This document shows positions 31,501 to 39,051 of a DNA stretch of 39,066 nucleotides, piece after piece (the first letter of the stretch is position 1; every line of letters starts with the position of its first letter). The DNA lies in assembly GCA_934229535.1 (NCBI GenBank), contig CAKQDS010000017.1:1-39066 (forward strand). Direction: 5' to 3'. The stretch comes from an uncultured Anaeroplasmataceae bacterium (GTDB lineage: Bacteria > Bacillota_I > Bacilli_A > Acholeplasmatales > Anaeroplasmataceae). The notes beneath the pieces are model-generated. The model made no database searches. It saw only the letters and a program-made list of their open reading frames with translations, and had not been told where the DNA came from. The position numbers and the translations under genes are program-made.

Positions 31501-32117
31501 GCATCACTACTAAGACCAAAAGCGCGCATTAAAGTGGTCAAAGGAATTTTCTTCGAACGATCTAATTTACCATACCAAACATCCTTAGATCCCATCTCAT
31601 ATTCAAGCCATGCTCCACGAGTTGGAATAATTTGACATGTATATTTTGTTTGACCAGTCTTTTTATCAACTTCTTTAGCATAATATGCACCAGAAGAACG
31701 AACAATCTGACTAATAATAACACGTTCAGCACCATTAATAATAAAAGTACCTACTGGAGTCATATAAGGAATATCACCCATGAATAATTCTTGCTCAATA
31801 ACAGAACCAGTTGCAGAATTTTCAAGTCTTACATTAGTCTTTAAAGGACGTGAAAAATTGCAATCACGTAATTTTGATTCTACAATATTGTATTTAGGAT
31901 CTTCAAAATGATAATCACCAAAATAAATTTTCATCTCTCCATTATTAGAAACAATAGGAGAAATATCGTCGAAAGCTTCTCTTAAGCCTTGTTCAACGAA
32001 CCAATCAAATGATTTTGTTTGGATTTCAATTAAATCTGGTAATTCAACCTCAGTACGAATTTTAGAATAATTTCTACGTACAGATTTTTTACCATAATTT
32101 ACATTCTTATAAGCCAT
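28587..32117 (-). CDS. rpoB: RNA polymerase beta subunit
   Basis: The 1176-residue protein is a full-length beta subunit of the compact Bacilli type. The rifamycin-pocket region reads SQLSQFMDQINPLAEITQKRRIS. Compared with E. coli, D516, R529 and S531 are kept, but H526 is Gln (Q491 here), N518 is Ile and S522 is Ala. The conserved region after it (RDVHNSHYGRMCPIETPEGP) and the C-terminal GGKAQKGGQRFGEMEVWALEAYGA are intact. GAAGGGG lies upstream of the ATG. Transcription starts from a strong promoter at 32187-32215; a terminator separates it from ybxB. Confidence 0.98.
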   Translation of the reverse strand: MAYKNVNYGKKSVRRNYSKIRTEVELPDLIEIQTKSFDWFVEQGLREAFDDISPIVSNNGEMKIYFGDYHFEDPKYNIVESKLRDCNFSRPLKTNVRLENSATGSVIEQELFMGDIPYMTPVGTFIINGAERVIISQIVRSSGAYYAKEVDKKTGQTKYTCQIIPTRGAWLEYEMGSKDVWYGKLDRSKKIPLTTLMRAFGLSSDADIKNLFGDNQFIKATLEKDDQTNSEDAVVEVYSKLRQGEKVPVDGAKEYIVSHLFDDKRYDLQKVGRYKYNLKLDVLSRAKGLKLAQDVIASEDIFDDETGEVLFAKGDYIARYNDVIDGEVYDRLSKARSAFRQKIDLGNFLCEDPICEVLNVEVVRAEHTTVVKIIGNDSRENALHITMSDIVASLSYYANLYDNVGSLDDIDHLGNRRLRLIGELLKNQFRIGFAKLEKNIKERMSTVEVADATPQNLINIKHLTSALKEFFGSSQLSQFMDQINPLAEITQKRRISALGAGGIARDRAGVEVRDVHNSHYGRMCPIETPEGPSIGLITSLATYAKVNEYGFIETPYLKAAKDKDGRVYITDEKVYLSADKENGVVIASASTHLDENGYILDESVIGRRNGETEMVNPNSVDYMDVSPKQIVSVAAACVPFLEHDDATRALMGANMQRQAVPIIAPESPIVGTGMEYKAAHDSGSACVAVSDGIVEYVDAKRIVVKEDSGELRTYELYQFLRSNSATAIMQRPIVKVGERIERGDIIADGQSMKDGELALGRNVRVAFMTWDGYNYEDAVIMSERMVYDDCYTSLHIDEFSVEARDTKLGREEFTCEIPNVGDDMKKNLDANGIVIPGTEVKEGDILVGKVTPKGQNEPTPEERLMLAIFGEKGRDNRDTSLTVPHGGGGIVQSVQHFSKAKGDELPPGVNEVVRVYIVQKRKIMVGDKMAGRHGNKGVISNILPVEDMPFTADGHPIDIMLNPQGVPSRMNIGQVLELHLGLAAKKLGIKVATPVFDGATIEDIQQIMADANLAPDGKEVLYDGRNGEPFENRVTVGIMYFIKLSHMVEDKLHARSVGNYTLVTQQPMGGKAQKGGQRFGEMEVWALEAYGAAHTLREMMTVKSDDIVGRNKVFNAIVNGQPIPESSIPESFRVLTRELQALGLHVELINNNGEDEANKSIVSNSSSEDYISKFGF

Positions 32118-32186
32118 GAGGACACCCCTTCAAATAAAATTATTTGACTATAGAGCAACAAAAAAAGTCGCTATAAGCATTTTAGC

Positions 32187-32215
32187 ATTATATACTAAAA
32201 ACGCAAAAAAGTCAA
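32187..32215 (-). promoter_or_regulatory. Promoter of rpoB-rpoC
   Basis: On the minus strand -35 TTGACT (32210-32215), a 17-bp spacer and a perfect -10 TATAAT (32187-32192). The leader of about 65 nt contains an imperfect hairpin around a T-run (about 32140-32175). The presence of its own promoter means rpoBC is not solely dependent on the rplK-L transcript. Confidence 0.8.
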
Positions 32216-32305
32216 TAGAGCTTGACAACTTTGTTATAACAAAATAAATATTTTCATATAAAACGAATAATTTACTTAACCTCAATCAATTATATCACAC
32301 TTTTA

Positions 32306-32338
32306 AGAAAAAAAGAAGAAGCGTATTTACTTCTTCTT
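32306..32338 (-). terminator. Intrinsic terminator of ybxB
   Basis: On the minus strand a 9-bp stem AAGAAGAAG/CTTCTTCTT with an 8-nt loop is followed by a T-tract. The stem overlaps the last codons of ybxB. Confidence 0.8.
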
Positions 32339-32920
32339 AGCATATAATATATAATATCCTTTATCCTTAGCAATAGCAGAGCAATTTCCAAATAATTCAA
32401 ATATGTATTTTTGACTTGATGGAGCTCCTTGCTTCTTTTGAATTACAACAAAAAGCTCACCATCAGACACAAGATGCTTATATGCTTCCTCATACATTTT
32501 AAAAACAACATTTTTTCCTGCTCTAATTGGAGGATTAGTGACACAAGCACTATATACTCCCTCAATACCTTCTAATATATCAGCAACATAAGCTCTAGCA
32601 TTAGCATTATTTAGAGCAATATTTTTATTTGCAAGAGTTACAGCCCTTTGGTTAACATCAAACATTACAGCCTCTTTATTATAAAGTTTTGAGATTATAA
32701 TACCTAGTGTACCATAACCACAGCCCATATCTAAAATTGGTAATGACAATGAATTAGGCTTAAAAGCATTAATTAAGGCTTTACTACCATAATCAATATA
32801 ATCCTTGCAAAAAACTCCATTATCAGTAATAAAAGAAAATTTTTCATCTAAAATAGAAAAGCTAATTTTCTTTTCTTCTGATTTTATATCATTTTGTTCC
32901 TTTGAATAATAATGACTCAT
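32327..32920 (-). CDS. ybxB: RsmC-like class I SAM-dependent methyltransferase (YbxB)
   Basis: The 197-residue protein starts MSHYYS and matches the YbxB family, which lies between rplL and rpoB in Bacillus. It has the SAM-binding motif ILDMGCGYGTLG (about 62-73), a MFDVNQRAV acidic loop and the catalytic NPPIRAGK, which relates it to RsmC, the 16S rRNA G1207 N2-methyltransferase. It corresponds to the C-terminal catalytic half of E. coli RsmC. The target is inferred. The start codon directly follows the T-run of a hairpin downstream of rplL. Confidence 0.9.
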   Translation of the reverse strand: MSHYYSKEQNDIKSEEKKISFSILDEKFSFITDNGVFCKDYIDYGSKALINAFKPNSLSLPILDMGCGYGTLGIIISKLYNKEAVMFDVNQRAVTLANKNIALNNANARAYVADILEGIEGVYSACVTNPPIRAGKNVVFKMYEEAYKHLVSDGELFVVIQKKQGAPSSQKYIFELFGNCSAIAKDKGYYILYAKKK

Positions 32921-32949
32921 AAAAGAAAGACCTGAGTAAAACTCAGGTC
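32921..32949 (-). terminator. Intrinsic terminator after rplL, overlapping the ybxB ribosome-binding site
   Basis: On the minus strand a perfect 9-bp stem GACCTGAGT/ACTCAGGTC with a TTT loop (32929-32949) is followed by TTTCTTTT, which abuts the ATG of ybxB. The only Shine-Dalgarno-like bases (CAGG) are in the 3' arm of the stem. In read-through RNA the hairpin would mask them. Confidence 0.85.
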
Positions 32950-32965
32950 AAATCCTCTCTTCAAA

Positions 32966-33340
32966 TTACTTTAAAGTTACAGTAGCACCTGTAGCTTCAA
33001 CCTTCTTTTGAATGTCTTCAGCTTCAGCCTTGCTAACCTTCTCTTTAATTGGTTTTGGAGCGCCATCAACTAATTCCTTAGCTTCCTTTAATCCTAAACC
33101 AGTGATTTCCTTAACAACCTTGATTACTTGTAACTTAGTTGGACCAACCTCTGATAAGATTACATCGAACTCAGTTTGCTCTGCAGCTGCAGCAGGAGCA
33201 CCAGCAGCAGGACCAGCAACAGCAACTGCGCTTGGATCAATACCAAATTCTTCCTTCATAGCGTCTACTAATTCTTTTACTTCAAGAATAGTCATTTCCT
33301 TTAATGATTCAATAAATGTTTCTTTTGTTAATTTAGCCAT
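32966..33340 (-). CDS. rplL: Large ribosomal subunit protein bL12 (L7/L12)
   Basis: The stalk protein that recruits translation GTPases. The 124-residue protein has the N-terminal dimerisation and L10-binding domain, an Ala/Pro-rich hinge (about 38-53) and the C-terminal domain with LKEAKELVDGAPKPIKE. GGAGG lies before the ATG. It is 21 bp downstream of rplJ. Confidence 0.98.
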   Translation of the reverse strand: MAKLTKETFIESLKEMTILEVKELVDAMKEEFGIDPSAVAVAGPAAGAPAAAAEQTEFDVILSEVGPTKLQVIKVVKEITGLGLKEAKELVDGAPKPIKEKVSKAEAEDIQKKVEATGATVTLK

Positions 33341-33361
33341 TTTTATTTTCCTCCAATTTTC

Positions 33362-33856
33362 TTAGGCATTTTCTTCTAATTTTTCACAATATAAATTCAA
33401 ACCAACTGCTAAATTTCTAACAGTACCTAACATACCAGCAGCTAATTGAGTTAATAATGTTTCGTAAGATGGTAAAGCTGATAAAGTCTTTAATTGTTCA
33501 AATGAGTAAACCTCACCATCAACAACACCCTTTACAACCTCTACCTTATCGTTTTCCTTTACAAAGTCAAATAAAGCCTTTGCAGGTGCTACAACATCTT
33601 CATTAGAGAATGCAATAGCAACAGGTCCAACGAATGCATCAGCGATGTCGTATCCGCACTCTTTAGCTGCACGAGTAGTAATATTATTCTTGATTACTTC
33701 ACAAGAGCAACCCTTAGCACGTAAATCACGACGAAGCTTCATAAAACTTTCAACTGTTAATCCTTGATACTTAAATGCAATAAATGCACTTGAATTCTTC
33801 ATTTTTTCAACAGTAGAATTAACTTCGTTTTGCTTTTGAAGAATGATTTCTTTCAT
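33362..33856 (-). CDS. rplJ: Large ribosomal subunit protein uL10
   Basis: uL10 forms the base of the stalk and binds bL12 dimers. The 164-residue protein begins MKEIILQKQNEV and has the FIAFKYQGLTVESFMKLRRDLR segment and a C-terminal helix that would hold bL12. The frame is open 33 codons upstream into the leader, but the ATG at 33856 has GGAGGTGT 7 nt before it and gives the usual length. An L10-type leader precedes it. Confidence 0.97.
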   Translation of the reverse strand: MKEIILQKQNEVNSTVEKMKNSSAFIAFKYQGLTVESFMKLRRDLRAKGCSCEVIKNNITTRAAKECGYDIADAFVGPVAIAFSNEDVVAPAKALFDFVKENDKVEVVKGVVDGEVYSFEQLKTLSALPSYETLLTQLAAGMLGTVRNLAVGLNLYCEKLEENA

Positions 33857-33883
33857 TCTTACACCTCCATTAAAATTAATAAA

Positions 33884-33965
33884 ACCTTTTCCTGCCGAGC
33901 AAAAAAAGGTTTTAGTCCATTTTTTACCTCGGTAGGAAATTAAGTGTGTTTCCACACGCCTACTA
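33884..33965 (-). promoter_or_regulatory. Ribosomal protein L10 leader
   Basis: On the minus strand GTAGG (33958-33962) can pair with a downstream CCTAC around a GTGTG-GAAA-CACAC hairpin, and CCGAG pairs with CTCGG in the GCTCGGCAGG segment (about 33890-33900). The order and the GCTCGGCAGG-AAAAGG element match the L10(L12)4-binding leader found before rplJ in Firmicutes. It would allow the stalk complex to repress its own operon. The assignment is from memory of the motif, not a covariance search. Confidence 0.75.
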
Positions 33966-33981
33966 TCTTCGGCTATTTAAA

Positions 33982-34683
33982 TTATTTGCCTACTTTTGCA
34001 ATACTCTCAGAATCTACCTTAACGCCAGGACCCATAGTTGAAGCAATTGAAACATTCTTCATATAAGTTCCCTTTACAGTAGATGGACGAGTTCTTAAAA
34101 GTACATCATAAACAGTCTTCAAGTTTTCTGCTAACTTCTCAGCACCAAATGAAACCTTACCAATAGTCATTTGAATGTTACCAACCTTATCAGGACGGTA
34201 TTCAACCTTACCATTCTTGATTTCCTTAACTGCTTGAGCTATATTCATTGTTACAGTACCAGTCTTAGGGTTTGGCATTAATCCTTTAGGACCAAGTACA
34301 CGTCCTAAACGTCCTAATTCACCCATCATATCTGGTGTAGCAACGATAATATCGAAATCAAACCAACCTTGGTTGATCTTTGCTAATAATTCAGTATCAC
34401 CAACATAGTCAGCTCCTGCATCCTTAGCCTCTTGAGCCTTAGCACCACGAGCAACTACTAAAATCTTACGACTTTTACCAGTTCCGTTTGGTAATACGAT
34501 AGCACCACGTAAATTTTGATCAGCCTTACGTGGATCGATATTTAAGCGGAAAGCAACATCAACTGATGCATCAAACTTAGTTACAGATGTTTTGCAAACT
34601 AATTCACATGCTTCAACAGCATCATAAACCTTTGCAGCATCTACTAACTTAGCTGCTTCAACGTATTTTTTTCCTCTCTTCAT
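33982..34683 (-). CDS. rplA: Large ribosomal subunit protein uL1
   Basis: uL1 forms the mobile L1 stalk at the E site and often represses its own mRNA. The 233-residue protein has the MKRGKKY start, the two-domain fold with VLGPKGLMPNPKTGTV and VEYRPDKVGNIQMTIGKVSF, and normal length. AGGAGG lies before the ATG. A short structured element upstream (34703-34728) recurs upstream of rplK. Confidence 0.98.
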   Translation of the reverse strand: MKRGKKYVEAAKLVDAAKVYDAVEACELVCKTSVTKFDASVDVAFRLNIDPRKADQNLRGAIVLPNGTGKSRKILVVARGAKAQEAKDAGADYVGDTELLAKINQGWFDFDIIVATPDMMGELGRLGRVLGPKGLMPNPKTGTVTMNIAQAVKEIKNGKVEYRPDKVGNIQMTIGKVSFGAEKLAENLKTVYDVLLRTRPSTVKGTYMKNVSIASTMGPGVKVDSESIAKVGK

Positions 34684-34702
34684 GCTTTTTTCCTCCTAAA
34701 AT

Positions 34703-34728
34703 GTGGTATAAGCGGGATATCCTCCCAC
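34703..34728 (-). promoter_or_regulatory. Candidate L1-binding element upstream of rplA
   Basis: On the minus strand GTGG-GA-GG...CC-CGCTTATA-CCAC forms a stem GTGG/CCAC with an asymmetric internal loop and a small apical stem. The same arrangement occurs before rplK (35218-35247). Its 3' end is 19 nt before the rplA ATG. Translational control by uL1 is inferred. Confidence 0.5.
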
Positions 34729-34763
34729 AAATTTAGGCTGTTATAAACAACCCAACAGTAATA

Positions 34764-35189
34764 TTAGTCCTCAACAGTAATACCCATATTACGAGCAGTA
34801 CCTGCGATAATATTAGCTGCAGCTTCGACATCATTAGCATTTAAATCTGGCATCTTCATTTCGCCGATTTCTCTAAGTTTAGCTCTAGAGATCTTAGCTA
34901 CCTTATGTGTCTTTGAATTTTCAGAGCCTTTTTCGATTCCACAAGCCTTCTTTAATAAATCAGAAGCTGGTGGTGTCTTAACAACGAATGTAAATGAACG
35001 GTCTTCATACACAGAAATAACTACTGGTAGAACATAGCCCATCTTATCCTTTGTCTTTTCATTGAATTGCGAACAAAATCCGGGAATATTAACACCTGCT
35101 TGTCCTAGTGCTGGACCTACTGGTGGAGCTGGATTCGCTTTTCCGGCCTGAATTTGTAATTTTACAACTTTTACAATTTTCTTAGCCAT
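34764..35189 (-). CDS. rplK: Large ribosomal subunit protein uL11
   Basis: uL11 forms the GTPase-associated centre with 23S rRNA helices 43-44. The 141-residue protein begins MAKKIVKVVKLQIQAGKANP and has GPALGQAGVNI and the C-terminal KTHKVAKISRAKLREIGEMK segment. The frame is open 12 codons upstream, but AAGGAGG 10 nt before the ATG at 35189 sets the start. First gene of the ribosomal operon; the usual secE-nusG genes are not upstream here. Confidence 0.97.
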   Translation of the reverse strand: MAKKIVKVVKLQIQAGKANPAPPVGPALGQAGVNIPGFCSQFNEKTKDKMGYVLPVVISVYEDRSFTFVVKTPPASDLLKKACGIEKGSENSKTHKVAKISRAKLREIGEMKMPDLNANDVEAAANIIAGTARNMGITVED

Positions 35190-35217
35190 GAGTTTTTTTC
35201 CTCCTTCTTTCAATGAT

Positions 35218-35247
35218 GTGGTCAAACGGATCTAAAAATCCTCCCAC
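35218..35247 (-). promoter_or_regulatory. Candidate L1-binding element upstream of rplK
   Basis: On the minus strand GTGG-GA-GGAT, a 7-nt loop, ATCC-GTTTGA-CCAC: a closing stem GTGG/CCAC, an asymmetric internal loop (GA against GTTTGA) and an inner stem GGAT/ATCC. It matches the element before rplA and lies 28 nt before the rplK ATG. Confidence 0.55.
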
Positions 35248-35277
35248 GAACGTGAAATCACATACACGTGCTTATAC

Positions 35278-35306
35278 ATTATATCAAAACAAAATAACAT
35301 AGTCAA
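35278..35306 (-). promoter_or_regulatory. Promoter of the rplK operon
   Basis: On the minus strand -35 TTGACT (35301-35306), a 17-bp spacer and a perfect -10 TATAAT (35278-35283). No clear terminator lies between it and the upstream ABC gene, so read-through is possible. Confidence 0.8.
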
Positions 35307-35333
35307 TAACTTTTTTTATTTTCATAGCTTTCA

Positions 35334-37151
35334 TTATTTCTTTCCCCTTAAATATCCCTTTAAGTAATTTTTATTGCTATAAAAATAGCAATATATACTA
35401 GCAATTATTACATATAATATTGATAAGCTATAAAAATATTTTGAATTATATAAAAGTAAATTTCCACCACTTATAATATTAGCTTTATTAAATATCCAAA
35501 ATAATAAATATGTACTTAAAACAATGATTAAATATAATATGATATTAACACTTGAAATAAAAATATTACAAACAAGTCCTACCTCTTTTTTTGTGTAACC
35601 CATCTCTCTTAATATTCTAAAGCCTTGAATAAATAACATATTTATCATTTTATAAAATACCAAGGTTAAAATTACACTAATTATAAGCATAGCGCCTGTA
35701 AAGGCAAATATTTGCATTTTATTGTTATCATATTTAACCAATATATCATTTGCTTTATCTAATCCTTCACTATGGAAATCTAAAAACAAATGATTATATT
35801 TATTATAAAAATTATTAATGTCATTTTTTTGAACCTTAATAATTATATTCTCATAATATAATGTTAAAAAAATTCTTTCATAATTATTAGCAGATACCAT
35901 AATACTATCATTAAGTCCCATACCAAAGCACAATAAATCTTCCTCACTTAAATAATGATTATTTAAATTAACTAAATTTGTATCTAAATTTAAATCAATT
36001 AAAGGATCATTTGTTAAATAAACATCCATTTGACCAACATTACTAAAGTGCTTATAGGTGTTAACCTTCATTTTTCTTTTGCCAATAATCCTAAAATAAT
36101 CATCAGGATTTAAATAAAGATTATCACTATCTATATAAAAATAATTCAAACTAAGATTTGAGATTTCCTTCATTGTTCCATAATAGCCACAAGGTATTTC
36201 TTTACTTAAAACTATTTTATGATCCATAGGAAAATAAGAAAATGCTGCTTCCTTAATTAAAATAATGGCTATATTTTCATTTAAAGCATTAATCAAATAA
36301 TTACCAGAAAATGCTCTTATTTCATCATTTTTTCTTTCAACCTCTCCCGTTATTACTTCATCATCCTTTATTCCTCTTATATATACATCCTTTTTATTAG
36401 AATTTATGTTAACATTTAATAATAGATAAAATAAACTAAGACTAACCAAAGATAAAACAAAGCTCAAAAGAACTAACGTCATCTTCAAATAATTTCTTCT
36501 CAAAAAGAAAAAATAATTTGAAGATTTTTTCTTATAATTATTAGCGATGAATAATTTACTTTTCACCTCTTCATTTTCTAAATAGCTTATTTTTTTATTC
36601 TTGATATGATAAACACCATCAAATTCAGCTTCATATTTTTGTTGATGAATAATACATATAATTAATCTATTATTACTATATTTCTTTAAACATCTAATTA
36701 CTAATTGAATGTTATTATCATCAAGACCAATAAAAGGCTCATCAAGCATTATAACCTTTTTATTTAAACTTAAGGCTACTATAATTTGTAACTTCTTTTT
36801 TTCACCACCAGATAAATTTTTAATAAATTCATTTTTCTTATTAATAAAACCTAAATCAGCTATAATATCATTATTTAGAGCACCATTCAAATGTTCTAAA
36901 TACTCATCAACTGTTAAATTATTAAATAACAAGCTATTGCTAGAGATAAATATCATATCGTCACTATTATAATTTGTTTTTATTATCCCATCATATTTTT
37001 CAATTCCCATTATAATAGAAAATAATGTGGTTTTACCACAGCCACTTTCTCCCATTAAAGCATAAAATCCGCATTCTTTAAATGAAACATCAGCATTATC
37101 AAATATTATTCTTTTTTTATATTTTTTAGTTAAATTAGTAATCTCTATCAT
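35334..37151 (-). CDS. ABC transporter half-subunit, ATPase fused to MacB/FtsX-like permease (subunit 1)
   Basis: A 605-residue protein. The N-terminal ATPase (about 1-200) has Walker A GESGCGKTT (34-42), signature LSGGE (113-117), Walker B VIMLDEP (133-139) with catalytic E138, and H-loop H169. The Q-loop glutamine appears to be replaced by Ser (S70 in FISSNSLLF). One membrane helix (about 225-247) follows, then an extracytoplasmic domain of about 230 residues and three C-terminal helices: MacB/FtsX topology with the ATPase at the N terminus. The ATG at 37151 is preferred (GGTGA 6 nt upstream); it follows the upstream stop by one base, so translation is coupled. The substrate is unknown. It probably pairs with the product of 37153-39051. 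Confidence 0.85.
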   Translation of the reverse strand: MIEITNLTKKYKKRIIFDNADVSFKECGFYALMGESGCGKTTLFSIIMGIEKYDGIIKTNYNSDDMIFISSNSLLFNNLTVDEYLEHLNGALNNDIIADLGFINKKNEFIKNLSGGEKKKLQIIVALSLNKKVIMLDEPFIGLDDNNIQLVIRCLKKYSNNRLIICIIHQQKYEAEFDGVYHIKNKKISYLENEEVKSKLFIANNYKKKSSNYFFFLRRNYLKMTLVLLSFVLSLVSLSLFYLLLNVNINSNKKDVYIRGIKDDEVITGEVERKNDEIRAFSGNYLINALNENIAIILIKEAAFSYFPMDHKIVLSKEIPCGYYGTMKEISNLSLNYFYIDSDNLYLNPDDYFRIIGKRKMKVNTYKHFSNVGQMDVYLTNDPLIDLNLDTNLVNLNNHYLSEEDLLCFGMGLNDSIMVSANNYERIFLTLYYENIIIKVQKNDINNFYNKYNHLFLDFHSEGLDKANDILVKYDNNKMQIFAFTGAMLIISVILTLVFYKMINMLFIQGFRILREMGYTKKEVGLVCNIFISSVNIILYLIIVLSTYLLFWIFNKANIISGGNLLLYNSKYFYSLSILYVIIASIYCYFYSNKNYLKGYLRGKK

Positions 37152-37152
37152 T

Positions 37153-39051
37153 TCATTCACCAATATATTTAATATTTTTATTAATTCTTCTAAAATAAAT
37201 AAAATTGATAATACCCTCTATTATAAATAATATAACTAAAAATATAACACTCTTATAAGAAAAGAAATTCATCATTTTAGTTACATGATTATTTCCACCA
37301 TTTAAATATCTTTGATATATTAAAGTGAATATTATAGAAAATCCAAAGCCTATTATTTGAATTAAATAATTAATTATAACCTTTCTTTTTATATCAATTC
37401 CATAATATAATGACATCTTATAGGACATTAAATCCACTCTTAAATATAATAAGTAAACTAAAGAATACAATAATATAATCAATCCTACTATTATTAGCCT
37501 ATAATTATTTAATACATCTATTATTTTAGTAGAATGTTCAACTAGTTTTAAGCTTTCAGATGTTAATAAGCTAATGTTTATGTTACTAACAATACCAAAA
37601 TTACGCTTAATTGTATTATACTCATTTAAATATCTAAAAAAATCTATCTTACTATCCTTTGTAACAAAATAATAAGCATAATCATAGGTCCAATTACTAA
37701 TCATATATGTATTAAGTTCATTTTCCGAATTTATAAATGAATAAGGGAATATAGTAAATAAAAATTGTTTAATAAGATAATAATCAATATTAAAGTTTTC
37801 TATATTTTGCTTAATTTTTATGTTTTCATCAATGAACATTTGGTATCTTGTTTCTAATATCCCTGATATCTTAAATTCATATGATTTGTAAGAGTCTACA
37901 TCGTTCTTTGATCCACTATATAAAATTGTAAGCTTCTTACCTACAAGTTCACTAATATCATTAACATTATAATATTTGGTAAGAAGGCTTGCATAATAAT
38001 CACTTATTACTATTTCATCATCACTTGCAGCATCATTACCATATTTTACATCTAGACTAATATCATTTAATTTATAATAATACTCACAACAAATGTTATA
38101 CGGATCTTGTTTATAACTAAAATCATTATTTAAATTATCTTTTTCCATTTGCATAACATTTATTGAATCAAAAGCGACTTTCTTTAAAGCAACTATATTA
38201 TTAGTAGTTGTTAAATTTAAATAATCATCATTATTCATCCCCTCAATATAATTACTTCTATATATTAGCCTATTAGCTTTGGCATCCTGATAATTCATTT
38301 TTACCTGATTATTTTCACTATAAGCTAATAATGCCCCAATTACAAATAATAAAAAGATATAAATAAAGCTAAATATTAAGAATGCTTTTGATAATGTAGT
38401 TTTATTTTTATAATTCTTTTCTCTTATTTTATCTTTTAAAATTTCTTTATTATTTTCAATCCTATGTCCATTAAAAGCTATTACATTTTCACCATTTATA
38501 TCACTTATATGATTAGAAACTATAATAAGCTTATCCTTCTTTAAATCATTTAAAGCATTATTAATAATTTTAATATTATCAATATCTAATCCTGCAAATG
38601 GTTCATCTAATAACAATATGGGGCAATCCTTTATTAATGACATCGCTAGCATTAATCTTCGCATTTCGCCATTTGATAGATTATAACACATTTCATCCTT
38701 TAAGGAAGCTAATGACAACATATCTAAATATTTATCAATATCATCATCACTAGCATTAAACATATGACCAATATAGGTAATATTAGCTTTTACATTTTTA
38801 TTCATAAATAAGCAATTTCTTTGATTTAAATATGAATAATAATTTTGATATTTTTTTATTTTTTTAATATTTTTATTATCTAATTTAACATATCCTTCAT
38901 ATTTCTTATCAAACGAAGCTAAAATATTAAATAATGTTGTTTTACCACAACCACTTTCTCCACATATATAATATAAGCCTTTATCTGGAAATGATAGCTT
39001 AGCCTCAATATAAAAATCAGCGATCTTCTTTTTTATATTTATCTCTAGCAT
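37153..39051 (-). CDS. ABC transporter half-subunit, ATPase fused to MacB/FtsX-like permease (subunit 2)
   Basis: A 632-residue protein beginning MLEINIKKK. The ATPase domain has Walker A GESGCGKTT (31-39), Q-loop Q77, a degenerate signature LSNGE (125-129), Walker B ILLLDEP with E150, and H-loop H181. The rest mirrors subunit 1: a membrane helix (about 223-243), a large extracytoplasmic region and three C-terminal helices. The reading frame is open to the window edge, but GGGAG lies 8 nt before the ATG at 39051, so the gene is probably complete. Similar fused transporters handle peptides, lipoproteins or antibiotics; nothing here identifies the substrate. Confidence 0.82.
   Translation of the reverse strand: MLEINIKKKIADFYIEAKLSFPDKGLYYICGESGCGKTTLFNILASFDKKYEGYVKLDNKNIKKIKKYQNYYSYLNQRNCLFMNKNVKANITYIGHMFNASDDDIDKYLDMLSLASLKDEMCYNLSNGEMRRLMLAMSLIKDCPILLLDEPFAGLDIDNIKIINNALNDLKKDKLIIVSNHISDINGENVIAFNGHRIENNKEILKDKIREKNYKNKTTLSKAFLIFSFIYIFLLFVIGALLAYSENNQVKMNYQDAKANRLIYRSNYIEGMNNDDYLNLTTTNNIVALKKVAFDSINVMQMEKDNLNNDFSYKQDPYNICCEYYYKLNDISLDVKYGNDAASDDEIVISDYYASLLTKYYNVNDISELVGKKLTILYSGSKNDVDSYKSYEFKISGILETRYQMFIDENIKIKQNIENFNIDYYLIKQFLFTIFPYSFINSENELNTYMISNWTYDYAYYFVTKDSKIDFFRYLNEYNTIKRNFGIVSNINISLLTSESLKLVEHSTKIIDVLNNYRLIIVGLIILLYSLVYLLYLRVDLMSYKMSLYYGIDIKRKVIINYLIQIIGFGFSIIFTLIYQRYLNGGNNHVTKMMNFFSYKSVIFLVILFIIEGIINFIYFRRINKNIKYIGE

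Noticed and set aside
33857..33955. 33-residue N-terminal extension of uL10
   Set aside because: It lies in the L10 leader; the internal ATG has a strong SD and gives normal uL10 length.
35190..35225. 12-residue N-terminal extension of uL11
   Set aside because: No RBS for the upstream start; AAGGAGG precedes the MAKKIVK start.
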